Source: Romboutsia lituseburensis DSM 797
Lineage (GTDB): Bacteria > Bacillota > Clostridia > Peptostreptococcales > Peptostreptococcaceae
DNA: 64,000 bases
Direction: 5' to 3'
NCBI RefSeq assembly: GCF_900103615.1
Contig: NZ_FNGW01000002.1
Coordinates: forward strand, 1-64,000
The stretch's first letter is position 1; every line of letters begins with the position of its first letter. A model generated the notes under the pieces. It saw only the letters and a program-made list of their open reading frames with translations. It had not been told where the DNA came from and did no database searches. Position numbers and translations under genes: made by a program. Shown here piece after piece: positions 7,759 through 17,370 of this stretch.

Positions 7759-9051
7759 TTAAAGCTCTAATGAAATTAAATCTTTATAACTTTGTCTTTT
7801 ACAAATTAGTTTTGATTTTCCATCTTTCACAAATACAACTGCTGGCTTAGGTATTTTGTTATAGTTAGATGACATAGAATATCCATATGCACCCGTAGAT
7901 GTAGTTATTAATATATCTCCACTTTGTATTTCCATTATGTCTGTATCTGTTATTAATATATCTCCACTTTCGCAACATTTTCCCGCTACTGTTACTTGAT
8001 TTATTTTATCTAAACCTATTTTATTTATAACTGCACATTCATATCCTGCTTGATACAATGAAGGTCTTATATTATCAGTCATACCTCCATCTACACTTAC
8101 ATATGTTCTTATGTCCTTTATATCTTTTATAGATCCTATTGTATATAATGTACTTCCTGCATTTGCTACAATAGATCTCCCAGGCTCTATAATTAATACA
8201 GGCTTATTTATTTTAAGTTTTTCACAAGTTTTTTCTACTCGATTTATTATAGATTCACAAAATTCTTTTATAGTTTTTGGGGTGTCGTGCTTTGTATAAT
8301 AAACACCAATACCTCCACCTAAATCTATTTCTTTTATTTCTATATTATAATTTTCTTTTATTTTTTTTATTAAATTCATCATTATATCAACTGCATCCAT
8401 GTATGGATCAACCTCAAATATTTGAGATCCTATGTGTGCATGTAGACCTATTAAATTTATATTTTTATATTCCTTTACTTTTTCTAAAGCTTCATATAAA
8501 TCTCCATTTGTAAGTGCAAAACCAAATTTTGAATCAATCTGGCCTGTTTTTATATATTCATGTGTATGCGCTTCTATACTAGGTGTTATTCTAAAATAAA
8601 TATCTTGTATTGTATTATATCTTTCACATATTTCTTCTATTAAGTCTAGCTCATAAAAATTGTCAACAACAAAAATTCCTACACCTAATTTTATTCCCAT
8701 TTCTATCTCATCTATAGTTTTGTTATTTCCATGAAATAATATTTTTTCCATAGGAAACTGTGACTTATATGCTGTATATAATTCTCCACCTGAAACTACA
8801 TCTAAATATAAATTTTCCTCTTTTATTAATTGACACATATATCTAGGTAAAAAAGCTTTACCTGCATATGCTACTTTATTGTTATTTTCTTTAACTTTAA
8901 AATAATTTACATATTCTCTACAATTTTTTCTTATAAGCTTTTCATCAAATATATAAAGTGGTGTTTCATATTTTTTTGCTACATTTTCACATTTAACACC
9001 ACCTATATATAAGTTTTTATTTTTTACTGACATAGTTCCATGTAATTTCAT
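7759..9051 (-). CDS. lysA: Diaminopimelate decarboxylase
   Basis: Converts meso-diaminopimelate to lysine using pyridoxal phosphate, the last step of lysine synthesis. 430 residues. The PLP lysine is in AYAGKAFLPRYM (about K65); HAHIGSQI, the glycine-rich EIDLGGGIG loop and EPGRSIV bind cofactor. CCESGDIL and the YGYSMSSNYN region complete the active site. I chose the ATG at 9051 because AGGAGG lies 6 bp before it; the ATG at 9057 abuts the ribosome binding site. The gene is monocistronic and controlled by the lysine riboswitch upstream. Confidence 0.95.
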   Translation of the reverse strand: MKLHGTMSVKNKNLYIGGVKCENVAKKYETPLYIFDEKLIRKNCREYVNYFKVKENNNKVAYAGKAFLPRYMCQLIKEENLYLDVVSGGELYTAYKSQFPMEKILFHGNNKTIDEIEMGIKLGVGIFVVDNFYELDLIEEICERYNTIQDIYFRITPSIEAHTHEYIKTGQIDSKFGFALTNGDLYEALEKVKEYKNINLIGLHAHIGSQIFEVDPYMDAVDIMMNLIKKIKENYNIEIKEIDLGGGIGVYYTKHDTPKTIKEFCESIINRVEKTCEKLKINKPVLIIEPGRSIVANAGSTLYTIGSIKDIKDIRTYVSVDGGMTDNIRPSLYQAGYECAVINKIGLDKINQVTVAGKCCESGDILITDTDIMEIQSGDILITTSTGAYGYSMSSNYNKIPKPAVVFVKDGKSKLICKRQSYKDLISLEL

Positions 9052-9120
9052 AAACATCCTCCTGTATTAGTATAAAATATACAGCCATTTTGAGGTTTTT
9101 AACAATAATTTACTATAATC

Positions 9121-9337
9121 AAAAACGTCCAAAGGAATACTTTGGACGTTCTATTTCACTCAAAGTAAACCTTGTAGCTCAACACTTTTAGCAAGTGACA
9201 GCCTTGCACATATTTTGTGCAAATCCAGAGAATTTATTTGCCAATTAACTCTCTTCGGCTACGATTCCTTTCCTTAGTTATCAACACTTGCCAGCTACTA
9301 CTAAGTACTCTTAATCTAAGCACCTCTACCCTAGGCT
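9121..9337 (-). promoter_or_regulatory. Lysine riboswitch (L-box) with terminator, upstream of lysA
   Basis: Read on the minus strand, the leader carries the L-box conserved elements in order: GGTAGAGGTGC (about 9330-9320), AGTA, GGAAAGGA and GCCGAAGAGAG (9274-9250), GCAAGGCTGTCACTTGCT (9207-9190), then GAGCTAC (9180-9174) closing P1. It is followed by a strong terminator, AACGTCCAAAG / CTTTGGACGTT plus T run (9150-9121), 70 bp before lysA. Lysine binding is expected to favour the terminator and switch lysA off. Confidence 0.95.
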
Positions 9338-9392
9338 TTTTTATTTAATTAATATAGTTTTAACACTTTTTTCTTAATTTTGCAACTATTTT

Positions 9393-10631
9393 TTATTTTT
9401 CCAAAACATCTAATTTTTTAGCTACTATGTTCGTAGTACTTGCTTGTACCAATAAAGTTATTATAATAGTCATAAATACAACTGATGATATAATTTCATA
9501 TCCTTCTACTTTTGTTGATACTATTATTCCTGATAAAGCTGCTGGTATAACGCCCGTTTCTCTTACCCACATCATAAATAATTTTTCATTTTTGCTCCAA
9601 TTAGCTTTTTTATCAAATGTAGTACAAATTAAAACTACTATTGGTCTAGCTATAAACATTAAAACTAACACTACAATTATTGCTCCAATGCCATACTCTA
9701 CTAATGAATTTAAGTTGAGATGTGTTCCAAGTACTATAAATATTGACATCCTTGCTATAGTGGCTAAATTTTCTCTAAAATGCACCCCTGATATATAATC
9801 TTCATCGGGAACCCATAGTCCAAATCTTTTTTTATTTCCATATACAAGACCTGCAATAAACACTGCCATATATCCACTTCCACCAAATCTTTCTGATATT
9901 TCATAAGCAAAAACAACTACAGTAATTGATATGATAGGTGCATAACCATGAAATATTCCATATTTTTTATCTGATGAAATGCCTACAGCTATTAATGCTA
10001 CACCAATTCCAACTAATAAACCTATCAATATCATAAATACTAGTTCTAATGATGTTGCTAATATTCCTACTCGCTGTGTCATAGTTAATCCTGTAAGTAT
10101 TGACGTAAATAAAATTGCACCAAATGCATCATTGAATGCAGATTCACTTATTACAGTTTGCTTTAATTTATTTTTTATAGGAACTGTTTTAAATACAGGT
10201 ATAAGTGCTGCTGGATCTGTTGATGCTATAGTTGCTCCTAATAAAAAACTTGGCCCTATTGATAGATTAAATACATAATGCGCAGTAAGCCCTACTATAC
10301 CTGCTGTTATAAAAACACCTAATGATGCTAAAAGGCCTACACTTACTTTTACTTCATTTAATATTTTTAATTTAACTTCTCTTCCACCTTCATAAAGTAT
10401 AAATGCTGATCCAAAAGTTAATATTATTTCATTCGCAGTTGGAAACGCTTCCATATTCACTAAGTTTAAAAATGTAGGACCAAATGCTACACCTAATATT
10501 AAATAAATTACTACATCAGGAAGCTTTAGCTTTTGAGCAACCCAACCTCCTATAACACCTATCGTTGCAACTGAAGCCATTATTAGCACTAATTCATTTG
10601 CGCTAATTGCTGATGTATTCATTTCTCCCAT
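9393..10631 (-). CDS. Cation:proton antiporter, CPA1/NhaP type
   Basis: 412 residues of almost continuous membrane segments (12-13 predicted). STDPAALIPV and ESAFNDAFGAILF match the TDP and ND motifs of the CPA1 branch, whose members usually exchange Na+ or K+ for H+ electroneutrally. Unlike larger NhaP2/KefB proteins it has no C-terminal TrkA or RCK domain, so regulation by nucleotides is not expected. ATG chosen because AGAGGTGAT lies 6-7 bp upstream. Monocistronic by spacing; the ion specificity is not evident. Confidence 0.85.
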   Translation of the reverse strand: MGEMNTSAISANELVLIMASVATIGVIGGWVAQKLKLPDVVIYLILGVAFGPTFLNLVNMEAFPTANEIILTFGSAFILYEGGREVKLKILNEVKVSVGLLASLGVFITAGIVGLTAHYVFNLSIGPSFLLGATIASTDPAALIPVFKTVPIKNKLKQTVISESAFNDAFGAILFTSILTGLTMTQRVGILATSLELVFMILIGLLVGIGVALIAVGISSDKKYGIFHGYAPIISITVVVFAYEISERFGGSGYMAVFIAGLVYGNKKRFGLWVPDEDYISGVHFRENLATIARMSIFIVLGTHLNLNSLVEYGIGAIIVVLVLMFIARPIVVLICTTFDKKANWSKNEKLFMMWVRETGVIPAALSGIIVSTKVEGYEIISSVVFMTIIITLLVQASTTNIVAKKLDVLEK

Positions 10632-10687
10632 ATAATCACCTCTTTTGCTAAATTTTAAGTGTCTCTATTTATTATTTGCAAAACATC

Positions 10688-10717
10688 AAAAAAAAACCTA
10701 TTTGTTAAAATAGGTTT
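10688..10717 (-). terminator. Terminator overlapping a stop codon
   Basis: AAACCTATTT (10694-10703) pairs with AAATAGGTTT (10708-10717). The stop codon of the minus-strand gene is inside the stem, and a T run follows on that strand. Confidence 0.8.
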
Positions 10718-11324
10718 ATATATATCTAAATAATTTACTTAAATTTAAATCTAAAAAATTAACTTCATACTTTCCTCTAATTTCATGTAATCCATCTATA
10801 TTTTCTGATGTTACAACCAATATTTTAGGAATTTCATAAAACGGTATTGTTGACTTATTTATTTTATATTCCATATCCTCATATTTTGATGATCTAAAAT
10901 TATCATCTAGATTTATATCTACCAATAATTGCTTAGGTTCATTATATTTATCTATATATTCTACAAATAAATCAAACTTTGAATCTGCTACAGATACGTT
11001 TCTATAAAATCTTTTAATTTCATAGCCAGCTGAACTAAGCTTTATAGCAACTTCTGAACCTATAACTGCTTTAACCAATTCTTGTCCTTTATACATTTTG
11101 CTTCCATTTAAATAATATACATAAGTATTGTCTTTGTAGCCAGAGTAATTTATATTGCATGGATATTTTCTAAGAGTATATTCATTACACATTTTTCTTA
11201 GCGTTTTTTTAAAAGGCTTTCGTCCATATCGTTTTCTTGATCCAAAAACTTTTCCCACCTGAGTTTCTGTCATACATCTAACTCTGCTAATTAGTATTAA
11301 TATATCTCTTTCTATTCCTATCAT
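10716..11324 (-). CDS. Hypothetical protein, winged-helix-like N-terminus
   Basis: 202 residues, not recognised with confidence. The first 60 residues (ILILISRVRCMTETQVGKVF, then basic KRYGRKPFKKTLRKM) resemble a winged-helix DNA-binding unit. After a linker, SKFDLFVEYIDKYNEPKQLLVDINLDD is a strand-rich stretch reminiscent of replication-relaxation or PD-(D/E)xK-like proteins. No clear catalytic triad is visible. It stands alone with its own terminator. A DNA-binding role is a guess from composition. Confidence 0.6.
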   Translation of the reverse strand: MIGIERDILILISRVRCMTETQVGKVFGSRKRYGRKPFKKTLRKMCNEYTLRKYPCNINYSGYKDNTYVYYLNGSKMYKGQELVKAVIGSEVAIKLSSAGYEIKRFYRNVSVADSKFDLFVEYIDKYNEPKQLLVDINLDDNFRSSKYEDMEYKINKSTIPFYEIPKILVVTSENIDGLHEIRGKYEVNFLDLNLSKLFRYI

Positions 11325-11464
11325 TACGTCTATTCTCCCTTGAAGTTATTATTTTGGCAAGTTATATTACCATTATATTAATTTGGGACAATAAAATTTA
11401 CAAATTTTAAGCAATTTATTTTATTTTAAATTATAAATTATAAATCATTTCACTCTACTAGCAT

Positions 11465-11504
11465 GAAAAAAGTAGCTATCTAAATTTAGATAGCTACTTT
11501 TTTA
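11465..11504 (-). terminator. Terminator of the 567-residue membrane protein gene
   Basis: A 38-bp perfect palindrome (11466-11503, arms AAAAAAGTAGCTATCTAAA) directly follows the stop codon, with T run. One of the strongest terminators in the window. Confidence 0.9.
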
Positions 11505-13208
11505 TTACTGATTAACATTTTCTGATTCATTGGTTATTTTTTCTTCTACAGTTTTTTCTTCTGTAGTTTGTTTGTTATTAGCTTCAGGCTTATTCCCTAA
11601 AGTTAAGTTATCAAACTCAACTATATCAACAAATCCTTTTTCACCTTTTTGATAAGCTATTTTTACTTTATCTCCTACCACTGTCAAAGGTATTTCTGTT
11701 GATACCTTAGATGTAGCATTAAATATTATACTTTCATTCGAATCTAGTGTCATATAATAGAATGTATTTCCAGATTTAACATCTGGACTAATTCTTGTTA
11801 TATTTCCTTCTAACTTATCTGTTGTTGTATCATTTTCTATTTTTATATTGTTCCCTTTTGATGCTAATGCTTCTCTGTAATTTCTTAAAGCTTCTTCTTT
11901 AGTTTCTCCTAATCCTAATACACTAAAGTCTTCAACTGATACAAATGATACCATCTTAACAAGTCCTGCCTTATCTTTTAAAGATGATACATATGTTGGT
12001 TTGCCTAGTATATTGTACATTACAGGGAATGTAGCTTCATAGTTTTTTTCTTGAACCTTACCTTCTGCAGATCTCATCGCAGCAGTTTCTGTAGCTCCTG
12101 GTTGTTTATATAATTTAGCTTCTTTTGTTCTAGTATCTACTAACATAAACCCTATAGTAGACTCATCCCCACCTGATGAAGTTATTCCTGTATACCAATA
12201 TGCTTTATTATCATTTCCATATACTAATGAAGTTCCTTCAGTTGGGACTAATACACCTTCTTCAGATATAACTGAATTTAAGAATCCTTTTACATATAAT
12301 CCCCAATCATTTATTTGATTTGTAACAAACTCTTGAGGTTGTATTCTATCTATCCATTTCGGAGCATCTTTTATAGAATATCTTTTAGTTTCTCCAGTTT
12401 CTGCATCCACAGTTGCAACTCCAACTGCATTTGCTCCACTATATCCTATCTTATGCTCATATAAACTCGCTACCCAATATGGTCTTCCTTCGTCATTTAT
12501 TTCTAATGTAAAGTCTGTCATACCTACATTTGTTATTCCCTTTAAGTACATATGTCTATGTAGATCTTGAAGGAAGTATGCTTCTGGTTGATAAACTATT
12601 TTTACAGGTTTATTATCTATTTCTTGAACTAATCTAACATCTTGAGGATTACTTGCAGATACCATTACGTATCCGTTTGTTCCATCTAATGATGTTATCC
12701 ATTTTATTATATCCCTATGTACTAATGGTGCTACCCAATATAATTCACCTTTTACACTTTGTATATGAAATTTTCCAAGCTTAGATACACTTCCAAGTGC
12801 CGGAACTTCTCCTAGCTTTTTATCACCTAATTTCATAGCCATATCTTCATCTACAACTCTTATGTTATTAGTATTTACGGGACTTACATCCTTTGAAAAT
12901 TCACTTTCTTTTACTTCTCCTATTAAGTTTCTATATGACTTAGCATGAAGTATTGGAGAAGATGCAACAAATGGTGCTGCTATACTGTATATTATTAGTA
13001 TTATAGCTATAGAAAAATTATATTTTGCTATTTTTGAAGTTTTTTCTCCCCTATCAAGCATCATATCTAATATTCCTGCTATACCAAAGAAAATTATAAG
13101 CACTGAAATACATGATATGAAGTCAAACCTTAATACTGGTAATTTAACAAATGCGTAAATAGCTACTATTAAAAAAGCTACACCATATGTTTGTATAAAT
13201 TTTTTCAT
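11505..13208 (-). CDS. Conserved membrane protein of unknown function
   Basis: 567 residues. Residues 1-90 hold three to four membrane segments; the remaining about 480 residues are probably extracellular. They contain repeated W/Y-rich beta units (GELYWVAPL, GRPYWVASL, NKAYWYTGI) that look like an internal repeat, with PepSY-like spacing (VATVDAETGETKRY, MLVDTRTKEAKLY). The tail after about 535 is Glu/Thr/Asn-rich and probably disordered. I cannot name the family. Monocistronic; the upstream hairpin at 13272-13300 belongs to the gene behind it. Confidence 0.7.
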   Translation of the reverse strand: MKKFIQTYGVAFLIVAIYAFVKLPVLRFDFISCISVLIIFFGIAGILDMMLDRGEKTSKIAKYNFSIAIILIIYSIAAPFVASSPILHAKSYRNLIGEVKESEFSKDVSPVNTNNIRVVDEDMAMKLGDKKLGEVPALGSVSKLGKFHIQSVKGELYWVAPLVHRDIIKWITSLDGTNGYVMVSASNPQDVRLVQEIDNKPVKIVYQPEAYFLQDLHRHMYLKGITNVGMTDFTLEINDEGRPYWVASLYEHKIGYSGANAVGVATVDAETGETKRYSIKDAPKWIDRIQPQEFVTNQINDWGLYVKGFLNSVISEEGVLVPTEGTSLVYGNDNKAYWYTGITSSGGDESTIGFMLVDTRTKEAKLYKQPGATETAAMRSAEGKVQEKNYEATFPVMYNILGKPTYVSSLKDKAGLVKMVSFVSVEDFSVLGLGETKEEALRNYREALASKGNNIKIENDTTTDKLEGNITRISPDVKSGNTFYYMTLDSNESIIFNATSKVSTEIPLTVVGDKVKIAYQKGEKGFVDIVEFDNLTLGNKPEANNKQTTEEKTVEEKITNESENVNQ

Positions 13209-13267
13209 TTAATACTCCTTTCAAAACTATATCCTTATTAATTACATTATATCCATAATTTTCAAAA

Positions 13268-13302
13268 AAATAAATACCTCACATAAAATATGAGGTATTT
13301 TC
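13268..13302 (-). terminator. Terminator hairpin
   Basis: AAATACCTCA (13272-13281) pairs with TGAGGTATTT (13291-13300). It lies beyond the stop of the permuted-papain-like gene on the minus strand and is followed by a T-rich stretch. Confidence 0.8.
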
Positions 13303-13334
13303 TTAGTCGTTTTATTAATTTTAAATATAATAGC

Positions 13335-13898
13335 TTATGCTTCAGCAACTCTAGTTATATATACAGGCTCTCTTGTTGAATACTTAGATAATAATCCTTC
13401 GTACTCTAGCTCTAATCCTTCTAAATTATAGAAATCATTAGGTCTAGTTTCATATGCTGGTTTATCTAGTATATGTATATCACTTTTTTGTAGCATGTCA
13501 GCTACAAAGTGTGAACATACATACTTGTATTCTTTTTCTCTTGGTCTATCTATCGATAAACATACAAGTGCTTTAACATCATAATCATATTCTTCTCTAT
13601 TTTCACTAACATTCATTATATTCTTATATAATTCTTCATATTGTAAGTCTGTAACATCTAATGAGTACACCCTACACATAGTATTTGTCTTAATAGCATA
13701 TAATCCTTCATTTATATTTTCTTCCACAAACCCTGCAAATATAGGAGTTTTAGGATTTAATCTTCCAAAGGAATACATAGGTCTTAACTCTTTATTTAAA
13801 GCTATAGATACGTGTGCATATGGGGTTTTACTTATATTTCTTATAAGATAAGATAATAATGTACCAGTATAAGTTGTTACGATATATATCTTCTTCAT
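13335..13898 (-). CDS. Permuted NlpC/P60-like (YiiX/papain-fold) protein
   Basis: 187 residues. The order of catalytic motifs is circularly permuted: the His comes first (TPYAHVSIALN, about residue 28) and the Cys later (YKYVCSHFVADML, about residue 130). This is the arrangement of the YiiX/YaeF and LRAT-like branch of the NlpC/P60 superfamily. No signal peptide is evident, so it is probably cytoplasmic. Substrates of this branch are lipids or peptides, and which one applies here is unknown. An AGGGGGAGA-like site precedes the ATG. Confidence 0.7.
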   Translation of the reverse strand: MKKIYIVTTYTGTLLSYLIRNISKTPYAHVSIALNKELRPMYSFGRLNPKTPIFAGFVEENINEGLYAIKTNTMCRVYSLDVTDLQYEELYKNIMNVSENREEYDYDVKALVCLSIDRPREKEYKYVCSHFVADMLQKSDIHILDKPAYETRPNDFYNLEGLELEYEGLLSKYSTREPVYITRVAEA

Positions 13899-13976
13899 AT
13901 TTCTCCCCCTTAATTTTTTAAATTAATACAACTATAAAACTATATCATATTCTATATATATTTGTAAATATATTTT

Positions 13977-14543
13977 TTATTTACTTTCTTTATGAATTTT
14001 ATTATTAACTCGTTTTCCGACTATCCAAGATATTAAAATAGCAAAAGTAAATATAACTATCTTTTTAGGATTATAAAATAAATCACCAATATCTTCTCCA
14101 ATATAACTTAAAAGTAAAAACATAACAAATTTACCACATACCATGCCGGATATAAATGTCTTTATATCAAATCCAACAAATCCAGACGTAATAGTTATTA
14201 AAAAATCAGGAATAAAAGGGCATACATATGATATAAATATACTATTAAACCCTTGTTTTTTTATCCAAGATTTAATTTTAATTATTTTAATATTTTTTTC
14301 ATACTTTGTAAAGAATTTAATTGTAGAAAATTTTTTAGCAACATAATATAACGCTATGGATGCAATACTTGAACCTACCCATGATACTAAAAAACCTTTC
14401 CACATTCCAAGAACAAAAGCATTTGCTAAAACTATCGCTAAAAGTGGTAATACTGGAGCAAATGTTTCTACAGCTACTAACAAAAGTCCTATTACAGCAG
14501 CTAACAATTTATGATCTGCTATTGAGTATAATATTTGTTCCAT
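13977..14543 (-). CDS. VTT-domain (TVP38/DedA-like) membrane protein
   Basis: 188 residues with five to six hydrophobic segments. The VTT core is visible in ETFAPVLPLLAIVLANAFVLG and GFLVSWVGSSIASIALYYVAK, then a basic loop, then YVCPFIPDFLITITSGFVG. VTT/DedA proteins are implicated in phospholipid flipping and envelope homeostasis. The ORF could open at a GTG (14555) that lies in the ribosome binding site; the ATG at 14543 is better spaced. It follows the DUF2140-like gene by about 40 bp, so the two are probably co-transcribed. Confidence 0.8.
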   Translation of the reverse strand: MEQILYSIADHKLLAAVIGLLLVAVETFAPVLPLLAIVLANAFVLGMWKGFLVSWVGSSIASIALYYVAKKFSTIKFFTKYEKNIKIIKIKSWIKKQGFNSIFISYVCPFIPDFLITITSGFVGFDIKTFISGMVCGKFVMFLLLSYIGEDIGDLFYNPKKIVIFTFAILISWIVGKRVNNKIHKESK

Positions 14544-14585
14544 AAATATATGCACCTAATTTCTGTCGTTTATTTTGCTCTATTT

Positions 14586-15233
14586 TTATTTAATATTAAT
14601 TTTATACTTAGATATAGCATCTATAATATTATTAACTTGTAAGTTCAAATCTAGTATTATTTTATTTTCTTTTATTTCTATATTGTTTAAAACTATTGGA
14701 TATGTATAACTTTTATCTATAGTTATAGCTTTCCCATTTAATGTAAATGGTATTTTATCTTTATATGAATTTAAATGGTTAATTAAAGTCTTGTCACTTA
14801 AATTAATTTTTCCAAGTTTCAAATTGCTTACTTCTATATTTAAGTTGTTATCAGATATATTTGGTGTTAAATATGCTTCTATTTGACTATCTATAATTCC
14901 AAATGCCTTATATGGAGATACTATTTTAACCTTATCATTTTCAAGAATTATACTAGCATCTTCTAATTCAGTTATATTATTTGTTTTCATTACTGAATAA
15001 ACTATATCTTTAAATTCTTGTGAAGTTATAGATATTTTTCCTTGTAAACCTAGCGGTTTTTTTGATATTTCAAAGTTGTCTATAGACGACTCTTTTATTA
15101 ACTGCTCAATAGTTATAATTTTTCCTTCTTCTACAGATACTTTTTCCTCTGGCATTAATGCATAATATGTACCACCTAGTAATATTAAAACAATAATTAT
15201 AATAGAAATTATTATTTTCATTCCTTTATTCAA
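14586..15233 (-). CDS. Membrane-anchored protein, YpmS/DUF2140-like
   Basis: 215 residues. An N-terminal membrane anchor (residues 5-26) is followed by an extracellular beta-rich domain with repeated short strands (KISITSQEFKDIVY, DKVKIVSPYKAFG, NLNIEVSNLKLGKINL). Size, anchor and strand pattern recall YpmS (DUF2140) of Bacillus, but I am not sure of the family. The start is TTG with AGAGGTGAT 6-7 bp upstream; the next ATG is four codons in. The neighbouring VTT protein suggests a joint envelope function. Confidence 0.6.
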   Translation of the reverse strand: MNKGMKIIISIIIIVLILLGGTYYALMPEEKVSVEEGKIITIEQLIKESSIDNFEISKKPLGLQGKISITSQEFKDIVYSVMKTNNITELEDASIILENDKVKIVSPYKAFGIIDSQIEAYLTPNISDNNLNIEVSNLKLGKINLSDKTLINHLNSYKDKIPFTLNGKAITIDKSYTYPIVLNNIEIKENKIILDLNLQVNNIIDAISKYKINIK

Positions 15234-15659
15234 ATTTCATCACCTCTTCTAAATTTCCATAAAATAATTATATACTTATTATTCGTATTGTGCTTGTTAA
15301 ATATTATTAATTTGTAGTTATATTTTATATTTTTTAGAATTAAAACTATTTATTAATAATATTATGCCTACTATGAAATATATACTATACTTTATATTTA
15401 TTAAAGTTAAATTTAATATTAATTTATATAAATCAATTTATTTTATATGAATTTTATAAGTTATACCAATTATTACCTTGTTTTTCACTTATAAAATATA
15501 CGTTTTTGTATAATAATGTTAAATATATATTCTTATAAGATTTGATTTTTAAGTAATTATATCTTTATTTTTTTCCAATATTAGATTAAAATGAATAGTA
15601 TGGATTATAGTATCTTTATTTACTATATAGAAAATTTAATTAATAGAGAGGTATTATAT
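15234..15659. other. 426-bp AT-rich region upstream of glnS
   Basis: Divergent region between the DUF2140-like gene and glnS. No T-box leader (no specifier hairpin or TGGNACCGCG-type box) and no terminator hairpin was seen. AGAGAGG at 15645-15651 is the glnS ribosome binding site. Otherwise only A+T-rich DNA with many possible -10 words. Confidence 0.5.
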
Positions 15660-17324
15660 ATGTCAAATGAAAATAATTCATCTAACTTTATAAAAAACAT
15701 TATTATAAATGACTTAGATACAGGAAAACATGACAGTATCATAACTCGTTTTCCACCTGAACCAAACGGATACTTACATATAGGACATGCAAAAAGTATA
15801 TGCTTAAACTTCGGTTTAGCTGACGAGTTTAAAGGAAAAGTAAACTTAAGATTTGATGATACAAACCCAATAAAAGAAGATGTAGAATATGTTAATTCTA
15901 TAAAAGAAGACGTTAAGTGGTTAGGATTTGATTGGAACAACCTATACTTTGCATCTGATTACTTCGATGAAATGTACAAAAGAGCCCTTGTTTTAATAAA
16001 AAAAGGAAAAGCTTACGTATGTGATTTAACTCAAGACGAAATAAGAGAATATCGTGGAACTTTAACTGAACCTGGTAAAGAAAGTCCATACAGAAATAGA
16101 TCTGTAGAGGAAAACTTAGATTTATTCGAAAGAATGAAAAATGGTGAATTTAAAGATGGAGAAAAAGTTTTAAGAGCAAAAATAGATATGAGTTCTCCTA
16201 ACATAAACTTTAGAGATCCTATAATATATAGAATAGCTCATTCTCATCATCATAATACTGGTGACAAATGGTGTATATATCCAATGTATGCATTTGCTCA
16301 TCCATTAGAAGATGCTATCGAAGGTATAACTCACTCTATATGTACTTTAGAGTTTGCTGATCAAAGACCGCTTTACGATTGGTTCGTTAGAGAATGTGAA
16401 ATGGAATCTGTTCCAAGACAAATAGAGTTTGCAAGACTTAACCTTACAAATACTGTTATGAGTAAGAGAAAATTAAAGCAACTTGTTGATGAAGGTGTAA
16501 CTGATGGATGGGATGATCCTCGTATGCCGACTATATCTGGACTTAGACGTAGAGGATACACTCCAGAAGCTATACGTAACTTCTGTCGTGAAATAGGTGT
16601 GGCTAAAGCTGATTCTACTGTTGATAGCCAAATGTTAGACTTCTTCGTAAGAGAAGACTTACAACCTAAAGCTCCTCTTGCTATGGGTGTTTTAAAGCCA
16701 CTTAAACTAGTTATAACTAACTACCCAGAAGGTCAAACAGAGATGCTTGAAATAGAAAACAATGCCAAAGATGAAACTAAAGGAACTAGATTAGTACCAT
16801 TTGGTAGAGAATTATATATAGAGCAAGATGACTTCATGGAAGAACCTGTTAAAAAATACTTCAGATTGTTCCCTGGAAATGAAGTTCGTTTAAAAGGTGC
16901 ATACTTTGTTAAATGTAATGAAGTTATAAAAGATGAAAACGGAAATGTTGTTGAAATACATTGTACTTATGACCCTGAAACTAAGAGTGGTTCAGGATTT
17001 ACTGGTCGTAAAGTTAAAGCTACTATACACTGGGTTGAAGCAAACTCTGCTAAGCCTTGTGAGTTTAGATTATATGAGCCATTAATCCTTGATGATGCTC
17101 CAGAAAATGAAGGTAAGCATTTCTTAGAACAAATAAATCCAAATTCTATAGAAATACTTCAAGGATTTGGAGAACCTACTCAACTTGAAAATGCTAAAAC
17201 TTTAGATAAGTTCCAATTTGTAAGAAACGGATTCTTCAGTGTTGATAATAAATATACAACTGATGAAAAATTAGTATTCAATAGAGTTGTTCCATTAAAG
17301 AGTTCTTTCAAACCTGGTAAATAA
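15660..17324 (+). CDS. glnS: Glutaminyl-tRNA synthetase
   Basis: Charges tRNA-Gln with glutamine. 554 residues from the ATG at 15660, equal to the usual bacterial length. The class I HIGH motif is in [15 protein letters not shown] (HIGH at 40-43) and the KMSKS equivalent is VMSKRKL. The C-terminal anticodon-binding beta barrels are complete. An in-frame ATG exists 69 bp earlier, but AGAGAGG lies 8 bp before 15660. Many Gram-positives lack GlnRS and use GatCAB instead, so its presence is notable. It is a stand-alone gene. Confidence 0.97.
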   Translation: MSNENNSSNFIKNIIINDLDTGKHDSIITRFPPEPNGYLHIGHAKSICLNFGLADEFKGKVNLRFDDTNPIKEDVEYVNSIKEDVKWLGFDWNNLYFASDYFDEMYKRALVLIKKGKAYVCDLTQDEIREYRGTLTEPGKESPYRNRSVEENLDLFERMKNGEFKDGEKVLRAKIDMSSPNINFRDPIIYRIAHSHHHNTGDKWCIYPMYAFAHPLEDAIEGITHSICTLEFADQRPLYDWFVRECEMESVPRQIEFARLNLTNTVMSKRKLKQLVDEGVTDGWDDPRMPTISGLRRRGYTPEAIRNFCREIGVAKADSTVDSQMLDFFVREDLQPKAPLAMGVLKPLKLVITNYPEGQTEMLEIENNAKDETKGTRLVPFGRELYIEQDDFMEEPVKKYFRLFPGNEVRLKGAYFVKCNEVIKDENGNVVEIHCTYDPETKSGSGFTGRKVKATIHWVEANSAKPCEFRLYEPLILDDAPENEGKHFLEQINPNSIEILQGFGEPTQLENAKTLDKFQFVRNGFFSVDNKYTTDEKLVFNRVVPLKSSFKPGK

Positions 17325-17328
17325 AATA

Positions 17329-17363
17329 AAAAGAGTCTTGAATAATTTTCAAGACTCTTTTTT
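17329..17363. terminator. Bidirectional terminator between glnS and the lipid kinase gene
   Basis: AAGAGTCTTGA (17331-17341) pairs with TCAAGACTCTT (17349-17359), flanked by A and T runs. Confidence 0.9.
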
Positions 17364-17370
17364 AATCCTT

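Noticed and set aside
15234-15659. T-box leader for glnS
   Set aside because: No T-box sequence, specifier hairpin or terminator found in the region.
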